64,000 nt of DNA from Gymnogyps californianus (lineage: Eukaryota; Chordata; Aves; Accipitriformes; Cathartidae). Below, one piece after another: positions 23,764 to 33,835 of the stretch. The position numbers and the translations under genes were made by a program. Positions within the stretch are counted from its first letter, which is position 1. Every line of letters begins with the position of its first letter. Where the stretch lies: assembly GCF_018139145.2 (NCBI RefSeq), contig NC_059485.1, positions 18,661,698-18,725,697 of the forward strand. The letters are read 5' to 3'. A model generated the notes under the pieces. The model did no database searches. It saw nothing but the letters and a program-made list of their open reading frames with translations, and was not told where the DNA came from.

Positions 23764-24669
23764 TGCCTCCGCTGCTTCTGCAGCACGTGCTGGCTCTCCA
23801 CACAGTGAAACCTCCTGCCTGGGCTCTGTCAGCCCTTCCTTGCCACCCTGCCCATGGCACACAGACTGCTTGGGGCTCGGGGCTTGGGAGCAGGATCGTC
23901 CCCCTTTGTGCAGGAACATTTTTAGCATGCCTTCCTGATGGATGGAGGTTTATTCTGTTCATCTCCAGCCTTCCCCAGGGCTTTCTGTGCCTGTTGGGCA
24001 ACTTCATCCAAATCTGGGCAAGGGTTGGGTGTCTTGGAGGTGTTGCTACAGTGCACCGGGAGGATGGCTGTGTGGGGAAGGGACGGAGGGATGCAGCCTC
24101 AACTCAGCGTTCACCCCAGACCTCCTTCCTTGGCACCGCACTGTGTGAAAGGATGGGTCTGGGAATATTGGGATGTTTTGCTGTATGCTAAACATCTCTG
24201 AAGATGCGGAGGTGCCCTGCTGCACCAAAGGGCTTTCGATCTCCTGCTCGTGCAAAGGTGACGCTGATGGTTGGGAGGGGGAGTTTTGCTTAATGTCAGC
24301 CAACGTGCCATGCTGGCTGTCTGCTTGTGGGGGATTCTGGAGGTGGGTTTTGGTGAGATGCATAAAGGTGTATTTTGTCTATTTTAAATGTCCAAAATGC
24401 AGGTCATTCGAAGTCTTGTTTTTTCTGGAGCGAGGTCTATCTGTATGAACATCAGACTAATATTGCCGATATTCCCGAACCATGCTCGGCTGCTACTTTG
24501 TGCTTACATTCCAAACCTTCCCATCCTTTCTGCGGTCAGTAGGGAACTTCTCTGTGAGAACAGGAAAAAGAAAATTAAATCCAAGTATCACACAAAGCCA
24601 GATGGCCAGAGACACTGACAACCTGCTGGGACAGCGCTGGGCTGCGGTGCTTGCAGAGTTGATTCCCTG

Positions 24670-24712
24670 GAGCTCCATGAGCTTGTGGAGCTCCATGAGC
24701 TTGTGGAGCTCC
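24670..24712 (+). repeat. Tandem repeat, 18-base unit, about 2.4 copies
   Basis: The unit GAGCTCCATGAGCTTGTG occurs at 24670-24687 and again, perfectly, at 24688-24705, followed by seven more bases of a third copy. The identity suggests a recent duplication or slippage event, and copy number may vary between individuals. No function is apparent. Confidence 0.9.
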
Positions 24713-27473
24713 TGACCCTGCCCCAGCTTTGCATGGTTTTCCCTGTTTCCCTTTGGGGACTGTAAATTTACGGCTGCATTTCCCAGCATGCTGCCACTGC
24801 CGGGTGCGTACCCGTGGTGGGCGGCTGGGATGGGGCTGCGGTGTTTGCCTGGTGGCAGCTTGGCTCTGCTCTGTCTTCAGCTCCGCGCAAGGGTGGGTCT
24901 GTGTGTGTTTAATCACCCACCTGCCTCTGCAACAGGGACAGGCAGAGGAGTACAGGCTTACAGGGTGGGGAAAGCACTGGCGACTCAACACCCGGCACGC
25001 TGGGACAATTTACAGCCCCGCAGGAGAGCGAGGGGATGCGCAAGTGCTGCGAGCCGGTGGGTTGTTTTGCAGCAAGCCACAAGCAGGCGAGAGACAGCAT
25101 TTCTTTTTCCTTTCAGAAAATACTGGCTCAGCCATAAATTCTCCTCCAGTTGCAGAGGTTAGGTGAGCAGGGCACAGCCTGGGAGTTGCCTGTGTCACAT
25201 TTCAGCTATCAGGGCATCTTCCTGGTGCTCTCAGCTGTCTTGGTGGTGCCGGTGCTGGCCTGCCAGGACAGCTGAAGAAGCCTTTGCCTGCAGGCAGGGT
25301 GTGTTTGTGGCTGAAGCCAGCGTGTTAGGGTGGAAGGGTTACAAGCTCCAACAATGTGGCAATAGCAGAGAAGATCCCAGGTGAGAGCAGCAGGTAACTA
25401 TGCAGCGCTCCATCAGCAGAGGTTTAATAGCTTTGCAAAGGGGCAACTGAAGACATCTTAATTGCTTACTTCCATCGTGTGCAGTATTTGGTCAGCACCA
25501 ACGCATGGCACGCAGCACGTTCCTGAAGGCTTGCAAACACCAGCACACACTCTTCCCTCTTCTGCTCTGCAAATCCTCGCTTCCCGGCCCCGCAGCAGCC
25601 TTCCTCCGCCCACAGCTAAAAAGCTCTGTGCGTCCGCAGGGTGGGTGCATAGATGCTGACCGGTTGTATAAAGCGTTCACAGCCCGGTGGGGTGCACCCA
25701 CTTCCACCAGCAAACCTCTTTGGGTCGTGGGGACCCGCAGGCAGAACCGGAGCATGTGTTCCCTCCCAATTCTGGTGTTAGAGAGATTTTCCAGTTTTCT
25801 GAAGGGAAAATACTGAACAGTTTGTCTCTTAAATCTATTAGTTGATATTTATTTAATGCTTAATACAGGGCAAAACCATACTGCATTTGTAAATCACCTG
25901 TAGGAAGCCTTTCCTATTTGTTGTAAGTGATGAGACCCACTGATGGGCAGTCTTTCAGGGATTTGAGAGTACAGTGCTTTAAAATAAATAAACAGTAGCT
26001 GTGGGCCCCTGTGCTTGAATCTGGAAGGTGTTTATTGCTGAGGGACAGGCTTTGGTTTTGATTTGAATACTGCCGTTTTGCAGGTTGGATACCGCTGTGA
26101 ACTGTGTATCATTTTCCAGGGCTCTTATAAGAGAGGATGCAGGCTGGCTTTGGTCCTAACTTGGGCCTTTCCAAATAACTTATGCAAACTACTAGGAAAT
26201 AACCTGTAGATTCAAAATATTATAACCACAATTAAAACCTGCCGCGATTTCCCTGCAAACTCGCAGTGTTTGCTCCCTCTGCTGGCTTTGCTTTGGGAAG
26301 GAGCAGCCTGGGTTCAGCCGTGTGCAGCCTGCACAGGGATGGGGGTGCTGGCGGAGCACAAGGCTGGCTTGGGAGGTGGTAGAGGGAGCATCCGACGAGC
26401 TGACAGAGAAAAGCAGTGACTTTCCAGCCTCCGATGCGTTAGCGTTTTGCTTCTGGGCAAGGAGCATCAAATGCACAGAAAGCAGCGGGGCTGAGGAGGA
26501 GGAAAGCAGAGTCCTTTGCCAACTTCCAATTTTACTCTGCTTCTCCAAGCTAGACTCGCTAAAAATGTGCACTGCGTCCTTTGGTATTTGAAGTTTGTGT
26601 GAAAGAAGAAAACAACTACAGTGATCTAAAATAAGCGAGACATTATTTCGTGAACTGGAGTATTCCTCCTCTGCGGCAGGACCGATGCCTCGCAACATGA
26701 AACTTGAACAAGTTTTCCGGTTGGTGCTGCAGCTTGGGCAGGGGTCTCAGCAATGCGGAGTGGGCTGGGGATGCTTTGGGCTGCAGCCAGTGATGGTCCA
26801 GCTGCATGGAAAAGCAGATGCTTTTGGATGGCTTGGTCTTGCTGAGCACACCAAGGCTTGCACCGGCAGGGCCCAGGCTAGTTTCTGGTTGGGGTGAGGA
26901 GGTGCCTCTCCTCAGCACAGCTTCTCCGCCTGCCTTTGGCTGCTTGTCCCCTCCCAACAGCTGGGTGTGGTGGTGACGCTGGCCACACATCTGCTGCCCA
27001 GGTCCTTCCTAGCCTCTGCATCCAGGCAGAGAGGTCCCGGCTGCCAGAGTTGTTCCTGCTAATCCCAAAGTGCGCAGTCAGGTGGCTTTTGTCATCCAGA
27101 TTTCTTTTTCTTCTCATTTCTGGGCTCTGTGGTTTGCCAGCAAGAGTGGCTTCATGATTGCAGGTCCCTGGATCCCAGCCTGGTCGCTGCTCAGACCAGG
27201 CGTAGTAAATCACATCCTCTGCTGACCATAGGGCCTCTTGGTCCGCCTACAGACCTTTTCTTGTGTGTCCCTTGGTAGATCTACTCCTCTGCTCTTCCTC
27301 TTGAACGCTCTTGCTGTGGCTTTCTGTCGTGGTTTAACCGCAGTCAGCAGCCAAGCACCACACAGCCGCTCCCTCACTGCCTGTCCCTCCGCCCTGTGCC
27401 CCCCCCTGCTGCCGGTGGGATGGGGAGGAGAATCGGGAAAGAAGGCAGAACTCATGGGTTGAGATAAGAACAG

Positions 27474-27479
27474 TTTAAT
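27474..27479 (-). terminator. Poly(A) signal of the solo LTR
   Basis: ATTAAA on the minus strand lies downstream of the LTR TATA box, in the position expected for the retroviral polyadenylation signal. It is a common functional variant of AATAAA. The nearby minus-strand text (ACTGTTCTTATCTCAACCC) is part of the recognised LTR. Confidence 0.45.
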
Positions 27480-27662
27480 AACTAAAGTAAAATACAATAT
27501 TAACAACAACAATAATAATGAAATATAATAGTAATGAAAAGGAATATAACAAAAAAAAAGGGGGGGGGGGAGGAAAAAACCCCAGTGATGCACAATGCAA
27601 TTGTTCACCATCCACTGACTGATGCCAGGGCCGTGATCCGCGCCCCCCAGCCAACCCCCCCC

Positions 27663-27672
27663 GTTTATATAC
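27663..27672 (-). promoter_or_regulatory. TATA box of the solo LTR
   Basis: On the minus strand the sequence reads AGTATATAAAC, a good TATA box within the U3-like part, about 265 bases from the minus-strand start of the LTR. If still active it would start transcripts towards lower coordinates, antisense to the presumed host gene. Activity is not shown by the sequence. Confidence 0.6.
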
Positions 27673-28130
27673 TGGGCATGACGTTCCATGGTATGGAATA
27701 CCCCTTTGGCTAGTTCGGGTCAGCTGCCCCGGCCGTGCTCCCTCCCAGCTTCTTGCCCACCTGCTTGCTGGCAGGGCATGGGAAACTGAAAAGTCCTTGG
27801 CTTAAGATAAGTGCTACTTAGCAACAACTAAAACCTCAGAGTGTTATCAACATCATTCTCACACTAAATCCAAAACACAGCACTGCACCAGCTACTAAGA
27901 AGAAAGTTAACTCTGTCCCAGCTGAAACCAGGACACTTTCCCAGATATCAGACAGCAAATCTGGTTGCTGTAGTCTGTCCTCTTATAACTCGGAGCTCAC
28001 AGTCTGCAGGTTCTTGGGTCTGCTCGATCTGAGGAAGGCAAGTGCCCCAGGTTCATGAGCAAATGGTGCAGCTCTTGGCAAATGCAATCCCCCAAATGCC
28101 TTTCATTAGCTATTGGAGAGTGCCAATGAA

Positions 28131-28176
28131 GAAAGTACTTTGACAGCGTGATGTTTAAACACTTCAAAGTACTTTC
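28131..28176. repeat. Perfect inverted repeat, 13-base arms, 20-base spacer
   Basis: The left arm GAAAGTACTTTGA (28131-28143) is the exact reverse complement of the right arm TCAAAGTACTTTC (28164-28176). Each arm contains the palindrome AAAGTACTTT, and the spacer carries another palindrome, GTTTAAAC. A transcript could form a 13-base-pair stem with a 20-base loop. The stem is too short for a typical miRNA precursor. It could also be a double binding site for a dimeric factor or chance in A/T-rich sequence. Confidence 0.85.
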
Positions 28177-31100
28177 CCTGCAAGCAAATTCATGCAGGGA
28201 GGTGCTTGTGCCTGAATAAGCCCTTTTGGACATCCTTGTGGCTTCATGTAGAGTCAAGGATCTGGCAAGTGGATTCAGCTGCAGAACTGGGAGCAATTTA
28301 GTGTAGTGGCTGTCTGTAGGTGGCACTTTGTGAGTGCTGGATGCCATCAACTGGATGCTGCAAAGCCTCACTGGGTGCAGCCTGCCTGGGGATGCACAGG
28401 ATAAATCACCAGTATGCTGTAAAGCGCTTTTTTCATTAGAAACCGTGCAGCTCCAAGAGATGCTCCGTGGTGTCGGGGCGTGGGTGCAGTAGCAGTCGTG
28501 TGCTGCAAGAGGTCTCTGCAGCACAGCGCTTCGGTGCACTGGTACCCACCGCAGAGCAGCAGCTCCTGGGGCTGCTCGGACTTTTCTTCCCCCATCTCTG
28601 GAAGAAGGGCTTCGTTTTACCTATCCCTGCCCTCACTGGAGAGCTCTGAGTTCTCCTCAGCCTCCAGATCCTCCCGGTCTCCCCGCTGCTCCTTGCGCCT
28701 GGGAGCCTGAGGAAAACTGCCAGACCTCCCCAAAGCATTGGGGGATTACTGTGTCCGAACACGATGGTCACATCTGACCATTCATCGTTAATGAGCGCTG
28801 TCAGGGCTCTGTGCTCTCCCCTGCATCTGCACCTGGAGCCAGGGCTTGGCTCTTTGCCGCCGTCTGCTTTCCAGCGTGAGCTGTGACAGTGGGGAGAGTG
28901 CTGGGACATGACCCTGGTGCCACCCGGAGCGTGCTCGTCCTGCTGCAGGCACTCAGGGTCCCAGCATCTAATGTAGGGTTTGCTGCCTGCTTGGCTTTGC
29001 TAGACCACAACTAAGGAGCAAGTGACTTTGGGGGACGTTGCTACAGACTAGAAACCGTATCTGAAAGGAGCTTTTTCTCACACAAAGACTGCCTTACCTG
29101 CCCCTCCTGCATTTGCAGCTTCCACGGGAGCTTGGCAGTGGTAGAGCTTCAAAGCCCCAGCCCTTCCCTGCGTGAGCAGCTTCCCTGGCAGTGCAGTGTG
29201 GCAGGATGGCCGTCACCCAGCTTCACGGGACGCTGGCACGTATGGGGGAGAGGTGATGTGTCTAACTTGTGTTGCCATGTGTCTCCTTTCCCTCTCTGTG
29301 CACGTGCATCGGTGCCCACCCCGGCACGTGGGAACACGCTGGGCACCATGAGGTCTCTCTGGGCGCAGACTGGAGCTGGTTCAGCACCTTGGGCAAGGGT
29401 GACAGTGGAAGGCAGAAGGTCTGGTGGGGACGTGTCTCCAGCCTTCTGCAGAAGGACTGGGGATGGGGAGAGCTCTCTACCATCACCAGAGTCCTTGGCA
29501 GGCTTTCCGTGGGCTCTCTTGCTTGCCGAGAGCCTTGCGGTGACGTCTGAAACCTCCCAAGGAGCACAGCGAAGCAGAGGTTCGGAGAAGCAGCTGGCAG
29601 TGATCTCAAAGGGGATGTCGGAGGCTGAAGATTAAGAGGAGCATTTCCGGTGGGAACAAGACGATGTCTGGGGTTGGGTGTCACCTCGCTTTGACGGCAA
29701 CAACAGCCTTGCTGCTGTTGGGAAGGATGGAAAAAGAAAGGATCCTGAAACCTAAGAGCTGTTTTGCTATTTACTTTGGTTCTGTTTTTACTCCAAGAAT
29801 AGAAACAAAGACGATGGATTTGCATCACCAGGAGCAACTTGAGGAGGGAGGAGGAAGTGGTGGGGCCTCATTAGCGGCAGGAATGTGCTGGCAAGAGGAG
29901 GGCCCCGGTGACAGGGTAGGCGGTTTGACCTGGGGGTTCCTATTAGCATTTTGTTCATCTCGCTTCTCCCCCCTTGTGTTTTATTTTTTTAATGACTAGT
30001 TTGCAAGCTTCAGAAAGCCAAGCCTTATCTCTACAAGGGAGCATTTGCAGAGGCAGAAATAGCCCAGGCTTCAACTGAGAGTAAGGTGCCTTTGGAGGCT
30101 GCCCCACTTGCATAGCTGGGTCTTGATCTCCTGGAAAGAAAAGCAGATTTATCTCTTTCTGCACTGACTATTTAGAGGTCTTTGACTGTCACATGTAGAA
30201 AGCTGTTTTTCCTCCCTCCTGCTGCTGCAGTTGCATCTCCAGGCTGAGCCTGATCATGCCAGAGGACTAAGAATAGCTGCAGAGGGGTGGTGATGGGGTG
30301 GCTGTATGGCCCACAGCTGTGAGACCTTCAGCCTTGCTGATCCTTGCCCTGGAGGAGGAGGGCTAGGGGAGGGAGGGCAGGCTAGGTTGAAGAGGGGTGG
30401 GATGGATGCTTTGGCTGTGGAGCTCTTGATGCCTCGTTCCATGGCAAGGAGCATGCTTGCTGCCAGCCTGCTGAACCTCTTCTTCCCGAAGCCTTCAAGC
30501 AGCCCAGGAGAAGGTGAAATGGGACCCAGGACCAACTGGCAGCAGAGTAGAAAGGCAGAATTATACTTTTGCAGGGGTGAGACTTTCACTCTGTTTTCTT
30601 TGGCTATGATAGAGGTGGCTTTCCAAGGTAGAGAGAATAGCTTTTCTGAGATGCCCAGCTACCAGCATGACAACATTCAACTTCTGGATCTTCCTGTTTC
30701 CTGACAGCAGAAATGTCCTGCCTTGTGAAAAGTTTCAGCGCTTCTGGACGCTTTGAAGAAAGCAGTATGAAAGCTGCTGTCCTGGAAAGACCCTGTGTGC
30801 ACCCAATTTCCCTGTGGGGTCTTGACACTCTTGCCTGGGTGCCTTTATCTCCTGGGGAGGAGAGGGAGGAAACCAGGTATGGAGCTTCACGTGGGGAAGC
30901 TCCTAGGGATGTTGATAGGGGCCATGCTGGACCTGGGTCCTTGTTCAGCTCCTCCTGCATTCAACTATGGCAATAACTGCATTGCATGGTGAAGAGGGGA
31001 CACACACGTGGTCTGTGGTACACTGGGGCTGGAGGGGAGCACGTGCTGACTCTGGTTTTGGTTCATGCTGCTTCCCCTCTGGCAGGGATCTTTCCCTTTC

Positions 31101-33814
31101 AATAGCTGGCCTCTGCATTTTTATGGGTGGGTTCCTCTTTCAGCCTTGAAAGTCAACAGCAAATCCAGCCCATAGCTCAGCTATTTCATCCAGATTTTTG
31201 TTCAAACGATCATTTATTGTTTCTTGTGGCCATTTAAGGTACCTCTGGTGAGCATCTGTGACATCGGCTCTGGAGCAATAGGTTGTGCAGTGGCTGCTTG
31301 AGTGGTAGGACAGAGCATTGGCTGCCCAAAAAGTAGGGAAAATAGAGTCCTAGTGCCTGATGCTGGCTTGAGAGGGGATTTGTTTTGACTGTAGACCTTT
31401 GCTTGCCCTGAAAAGGCACCAACTCCTTTGCACTGGGATTAAGCCTCGTGATGTTCCAGGAGGAACACACAAACCACACAGCTTCCCTGGGAGACTTTCT
31501 GGTTTTGACCTCGTTTTCAGCCATGGGGAGGATTCAGGGCAGGAAGCAAGAGGTGGGCTGGAGACTTCTAGCGGGGCTTCAGGCGAATCCAGCCTTTCCC
31601 CCAGACCTCTGGCTGGTCTTCTGTGGGGGATGTTTGGTTCTGGTGTGCTCTTGCCAAGTGCCTCAGGGTGACAATATTGGTTGTCCAATATGGTGTTCCT
31701 AACCTTTCTGCATCGAGCCTGTGAGGAGGCACCTTCTCAGGTAGGTGCAGGCCTTTCTACCATCCTTCCATCTTCTTCCTGAGAGATGGCATTGGCACCA
31801 AAGAGCCATTTAACGTGATTATGCATCGCGTGGTAAATCAGCAAGCTGCTTTGTCATCTGAGGAGCCAAGTGGGGAAACTGTAAAGCTTCAACTTGGGTA
31901 TTGCTGATGAGTGAATTAAATAACTGGAGCATCTTTAGACATTGCCTGCTTCAAGTCCGCCTCACGCCTGTTTGACAGGACGTAACCGAGCTGAAGCTGG
32001 CTGTGCCTGAACGCCATGCTGATGGGAGCTTTGTTAGTCGGGCATGTTCTCCTGGGGCTTATACACTGATTTAACACCTGCAGGGTAACACAACCTGTTT
32101 TTAGTTCCTGACACGTACAGCAGATCAAAGTGTTTTTCTTTCCTACACGTGGCCATAGGCATCCACAGATGCTTAACTGAGCTTAACAGTCAGCGGGGCC
32201 TGACCTCCTTCTGCGGAGATGTCTGTCCAGCCGTGCGTATGTGCCAGGGTCCTGCTTTTGGGTGCCCTGTTATTGCTTATATGTGGTGACTGGGAATGCT
32301 GAGCTCTGGCCATCTGTCTATTTGGGCTAGATTTTCATGGGAATCCTTCGAAACTGTAAAGTGGTGAAATAGATATTCCCCAGCACATATGCCCCAGAAC
32401 ATATGCCCGTGGAGTATTGACGGACCCATTCATTTTCGGTGGTGGCTTTCAGTTTTACAAGGGCGAGCCTGCTCTTTTCAGGCCTCCAGCACTTGAGATG
32501 GCGATACGCACGGCTGCTTCTGGTGTCGGGCTTTGTCCCGCACCCTGGGAGCCCTCTGCTCCTGCAGCGTGCTCCCCTCGTGGGAACAGCCCTGGGCTCT
32601 GCCGGCAAGTGGTGCCGGTCGGGGTGGGCAGCGTTTGGTGTGCAGAGCCCCTCTGGTGCTTTTCCTTCCCGCTGGTGAGACTGCAGTTGGGTTTGGTTTG
32701 TACTCCTTGTTTTCTGTGTGCGTGCACCATCGCGGGGCTCATGTGTCTGAGGAGGACTAAAGCACAGCAGCCTCCCTTGTAAGAGCATTGGGGAAGCCGC
32801 AAGAGCAAGCAGGAGCTCCAAGTGTGCTGCAAACACTTTATTGGAGAAATTAATGACCATGCTAAGAAAAGGCAGATTTTTCATGCTGGGAAAGAAATAA
32901 ATGAGTAAGTTACTGTCACAGTGGTGGGCAGACCTCAGTAAAGGGGCCTGGGAGTTTCCTGGGGCAGAAGGAAGCCTGGGAGAGAGGAGAGGATGGCATC
33001 CAGACCTGTTCATCACGCAGGAGACCCAGCCTGCAGAGCTGTAAGCTGGGAAGTGCCTCCTTCCTCCCCAGCTGGTGCAGGGATGAATTAACCCCTTCCC
33101 CTGCCCGTCCTCCCGGCCGCCCCACCTATAAGCCCAGGCTGGTGGCGACGGAGAACCTGACAGAGGGTGGAGGCGATGAGGCTCCGGTTGATTTTTAAAA
33201 CACGGGCGGTTGAGGTCCTCGGCCACTGCAAGTCGGCGTGGGACCACAGGAGGCTGTGGGGATGGTACGGCTCAAAGCTTGGTCTAAATATTTTTAATTA
33301 CCCTGCATTTGGAGACCTTTTATAAACAAACCAGCGACAAGCCACCTCTTTTTCTGTTGCCAACGCCTGTGCAGAAAATATTTAGATCATCAGCAGCAAA
33401 GGCAAATAATCTTGATCTAGGGACGTGAGGGGTTTTATTTTGCAGGTTCTTTTTGCGTAGGCTGGATCTTTATTTATTCTTGGTTTTGTTTAGCGGTTCC
33501 CATCATACATGAACTCGGACCCTGTTAAGGCACGGCCATGTCTCCTTTCTCCAGGACCATCCAACGCCCCCACAAGCATCGCTCCCCCTTCCGAAAAAGT
33601 TATTGTTCCTAGAAAGCAGAGCAGTGCTGCTGGAATGTTAATTGGGGGAAGTGAATAACCACCGCTACCCTCTGCCTAACCTTCCCCAGCCCCCTCTTAA
33701 CGAGCAAATTGAATTTATTTAGGCATTGAAGGTCCTGTCTCTCCCTCCCCTGGGCAGACTGAAGTGTCCATTGTGCAGCTTCGCATTGGGATTTGCTGCC
33801 ATTTGTTCAAGGAA

Positions 33815-33835
33815 TTTTTTTTTTTTTTTTTTTTT
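33815..33835 (+). repeat. Poly(T) tract, 21 bases
   Basis: This is an uninterrupted run of 21 T, followed by AAAGAAAGG. No retroposon body is recognisable on either side. It is likely to be variable in length. Confidence 0.9.

Larger units (their letters stand above)
17420..27319. other. Presumed intron, nothing coding supported
   Basis: This is about 9.9 kb of intron-like sequence with low-complexity patches: a C run at 18258-18276, a 14-base T run at 19168-19181, an A-rich patch at about 22346-22368, a T/C tract at 23731-23763 and an 18-base tandem repeat at 24670-24712. Two exon-like segments were tested (21237-21288 and about 25292-25380). Both have fair splice signals, but neither can follow the exon at 17202 in phase 0 without a stop codon, so they are not annotated. 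Confidence 0.45.
27325..27935 (-). mobile_element. Solo LTR of an avian endogenous retrovirus (ERVL-like)
   Basis: This is a 611-base element with TG...CA ends, flanked by the 5-base duplication CTTTC at 27320-27324 and 27936-27940. Read on the minus strand it starts TGTCCTGGTTTCAGCTGGGA and ends GGTTAAACCACGACA. I recognise this as a widespread LTR type of neoavian genomes; its 5-base duplications fit an ERVL-like group. A TATA box and a poly(A) signal occur in the expected minus-strand order. No internal gag, pol or env sequence lies on either side, so it is a solo LTR left by recombination between two LTRs. The part at about 27474-27590 is A/T-rich and ends in an A9-G11 run, which looks expanded. 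It lies antisense to the presumed host gene. Confidence 0.88.

Noticed and set aside
25292..25380. Exon-like segment ending CCCAG|GTGAGA
   Set aside because: The acceptor is mediocre, and the phase-0 frame contains a TGA. Only the frame needing upstream phase 2 is open.
27997..28539. 180-codon minus-strand frame next to the LTR, considered as retroviral remnant
   Set aside because: It lies outside the target duplication of the solo LTR and shows no gag, pol or env motif.
32327..33247. 306-codon open frame on the minus strand
   Set aside because: Same reasoning as for the 364-codon frame: no family resemblance and no flanking splice signals.
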